Positions 13,888 through 14,791 of a stretch of DNA of 14,791 nucleotides are shown here, piece by piece. Source of the stretch: an uncultured Bacilli bacterium (GTDB taxonomy: Bacteria > Bacillota_I > Bacilli_A > RF39 > UBA660). Both the position numbers and the translations under genes were made by a program. The stretch covers positions 1 through 14,791 of the forward strand of contig CANUCD010000012.1 of the NCBI GenBank assembly GCA_947856335.1, in the 5' to 3' direction. The stretch's first letter is position 1. Every line of letters starts with the position of its first letter. The notes beneath the pieces were generated by a model. It was not told the origin of the DNA. It did no database searches and saw nothing but the letters and a program-made list of their open reading frames with translations.

Positions 13888-14714
13888 TTGTTGTAAATAA
13901 AGAAGAGGGATATACTTCAAGAGATGTTGTAAATATTATTTCTCATGAGTTAGGGGAGAAGAAAGTTGGACATACAGGAACACTAGACCCCCTTGCAACA
14001 GGTGTTTTAGTTATTTGTGTAGGAAAGTATACTAAGCTAGTTGATATCTTTAGTTCACTTACCAAAGAATATATTGCTCAAATTAAACTTGGTATTCAAA
14101 CTGATACTTTAGATATAACAGGTGAAGTATTAAAAACATCTTTTTCTTATCCCACAAAAGAAGAAATATTAAAAGTTTTTGATAAGTTTATCGGCTTGTA
14201 TGAAATGGAAGTTCCTAAGTATAGTGCTATTAAAGTGAATGGTAAGAAATTATATGAATATGCTAGAAATAAAGAAGAAGTTAAACTTCCTATAAAAACA
14301 GTTCATATTTATGAGATGGAATTATTAGAAAATGATGCTGATACGATTACGTTTCGATCACTTGTTTCAAAAGGAACTTATATTAGGAGTCTAATAAGAG
14401 ATATAACTAAAAAGTTAAATTGTTTGGGTACGATGAGTAAATTAACGAGAATAAAACAAGGTAATTTTAGAATTGAAGACGCTTATAGTATTGAAGATAT
14501 AAAAAAGAAGAAATATACTTTATTAAAAGCTAGTGATGTTCTTCCTATTAAACATTATTTCTTAAATAAAAATGAGTATGATAAAGTAAAAAATGGTTCA
14601 GCTATAGCTATTGATAGTAAAGAAGAATATTTATTTTTACTTTATGAAAAAAAAGAAATTGCTATTTATAAGAAAGAAGAAGAATTATATAAGCCCAAAG
14701 TTATGCTTATATAA
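13875..14714 (+). CDS. truB: tRNA pseudouridine(55) synthase TruB
   Basis: TruB converts U55 of the tRNA T-loop to pseudouridine and also aids tRNA folding. The start is taken as TTG 13875, ten bases after a perfect AGGAGG (13859-13864). This gives MSGLIVVNKEEGYTS, the normal family N-terminus, and 279 residues. The catalytic block is VGHTGTLDPLATGVL with nucleophile D38. Further landmarks are KEYIAQIKLG, the YSAIKVNGKKLYEYAR segment, and SKGTYIRSLIRDI. The C-terminus (YFLNKNEYDKVKNGSA) looks like a PUA-type tail. The longer reading from TTG 13851 would place the Shine-Dalgarno inside the gene and adds residues foreign to the family. It is the last protein gene of the operon, and ribF does not follow within the window. 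Confidence 0.95.
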   Translation: MSGLIVVNKEEGYTSRDVVNIISHELGEKKVGHTGTLDPLATGVLVICVGKYTKLVDIFSSLTKEYIAQIKLGIQTDTLDITGEVLKTSFSYPTKEEILKVFDKFIGLYEMEVPKYSAIKVNGKKLYEYARNKEEVKLPIKTVHIYEMELLENDADTITFRSLVSKGTYIRSLIRDITKKLNCLGTMSKLTRIKQGNFRIEDAYSIEDIKKKKYTLLKASDVLPIKHYFLNKNEYDKVKNGSAIAIDSKEEYLFLLYEKKEIAIYKKEEELYKPKVMLI

Positions 14715-14720
14715 TTATAT

Positions 14721-14791
14721 TGCCCTATGGCCAAGTGGTAAGGCAGCGGGCTCTGACCCCGTAATTTCGTAGGTTCGAATCCTACTAGGGC
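14721..14791 (+). tRNA. tRNA-Gln (anticodon CUG), 3' end cut by window
   Basis: The cloverleaf is readable. The acceptor 5' strand TGCCCTA (14721-14727) pairs with TAGGGC (14786-14791), and the last pairing base lies outside the window. The D arm is GCC 14730-14732 with GGC 14742-14744. The anticodon stem is GCGGG 14746-14750 with CCCGT 14758-14762, and its loop CTCTGAC has anticodon CTG at 14753-14755. The T arm is GTAGG 14769-14773 with CCTAC 14781-14785, with loop TTCGAAT. The CTCTGAC loop and D arm match bacterial tRNA-Gln. The variable loop is six bases (14763-14768), one more than usual for this tRNA. It starts six bases after truB with no convincing promoter of its own, so it may be processed from the operon transcript. 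Confidence 0.92.

Noticed and set aside
14710..14715. TATAAT as the -10 of a dedicated tRNA-Gln promoter
   Set aside because: Transcription would start right at the mature 5' end, and no -35 hexamer is found 16-18 bases upstream.
1..14791. Search for mobile elements, CRISPR, toxin-antitoxin or defence modules
   Set aside because: No transposase, integrase, direct-repeat array, att-like duplication or toxin-antitoxin pair could be seen. All but two or three genes are recognisable core functions with uniform composition.

Overview
The window is a very AT-rich stretch of a low-GC Firmicutes-type (Bacilli-like) chromosome made almost entirely of housekeeping genes. Three things point there: the dnaB-dnaI helicase-loading pair, the rimP-nusA-ylxR-infB-rbfA-truB order of Bacillus relatives, and strong TTGACA/TGnTATAAT promoters. 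Tryptophan is always TGG and TGA is used once as a stop (end of engB), so the standard bacterial code applies and not the Mycoplasma code. Reduced genes (RimP with only its N-terminal domain, no ylxQ, parE without parC) suggest a streamlined lineage, perhaps an uncultured gut Bacilli group. That placement is inference.

Layout. 1-471 is the 3' end of glyS (glycyl-tRNA synthetase). The 333-base gap after it holds a promoter followed at once by a long rod with a central bubble that looks like 6S RNA, and then the dnaB promoter. dnaB and dnaI (805-2979) form an operon. It ends in a bidirectional terminator shared with a convergent gene for a membrane-tethered thioredoxin-fold protein (2990-3595, minus). 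A divergent promoter pair separates that gene from parE (3711-5618), which has its own terminator.

A four-gene operon follows (5691-8500): engB (ribosome assembly GTPase), a DnaQ-like exonuclease, an unrecognised HEXXH putative metalloprotease, and a membrane-anchored DUF1287 protein. A degenerate glycerophosphodiesterase-like gene (8574-9278) has its own strong promoter.

From 9281 to the window end runs the transcription/translation operon. It has a strong promoter, a terminator-like hairpin in the leader (a candidate NusA autoregulation site), then truncated rimP, nusA, ylxR, infB, rbfA, an unrecognised small gene, and truB. A tRNA-Gln(CUG) gene follows, cut by the window end. Its genes are tightly packed with repeated 8-base overlaps of the form ATGNNNTAR.

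No mobile element, CRISPR array, defence island or clear novel multi-gene system is visible. The items most worth following are the 6S-like RNA, the rimP leader hairpin, the single-domain RimP, and two uncharacterised genes (6813-7787 and 13498-13887).
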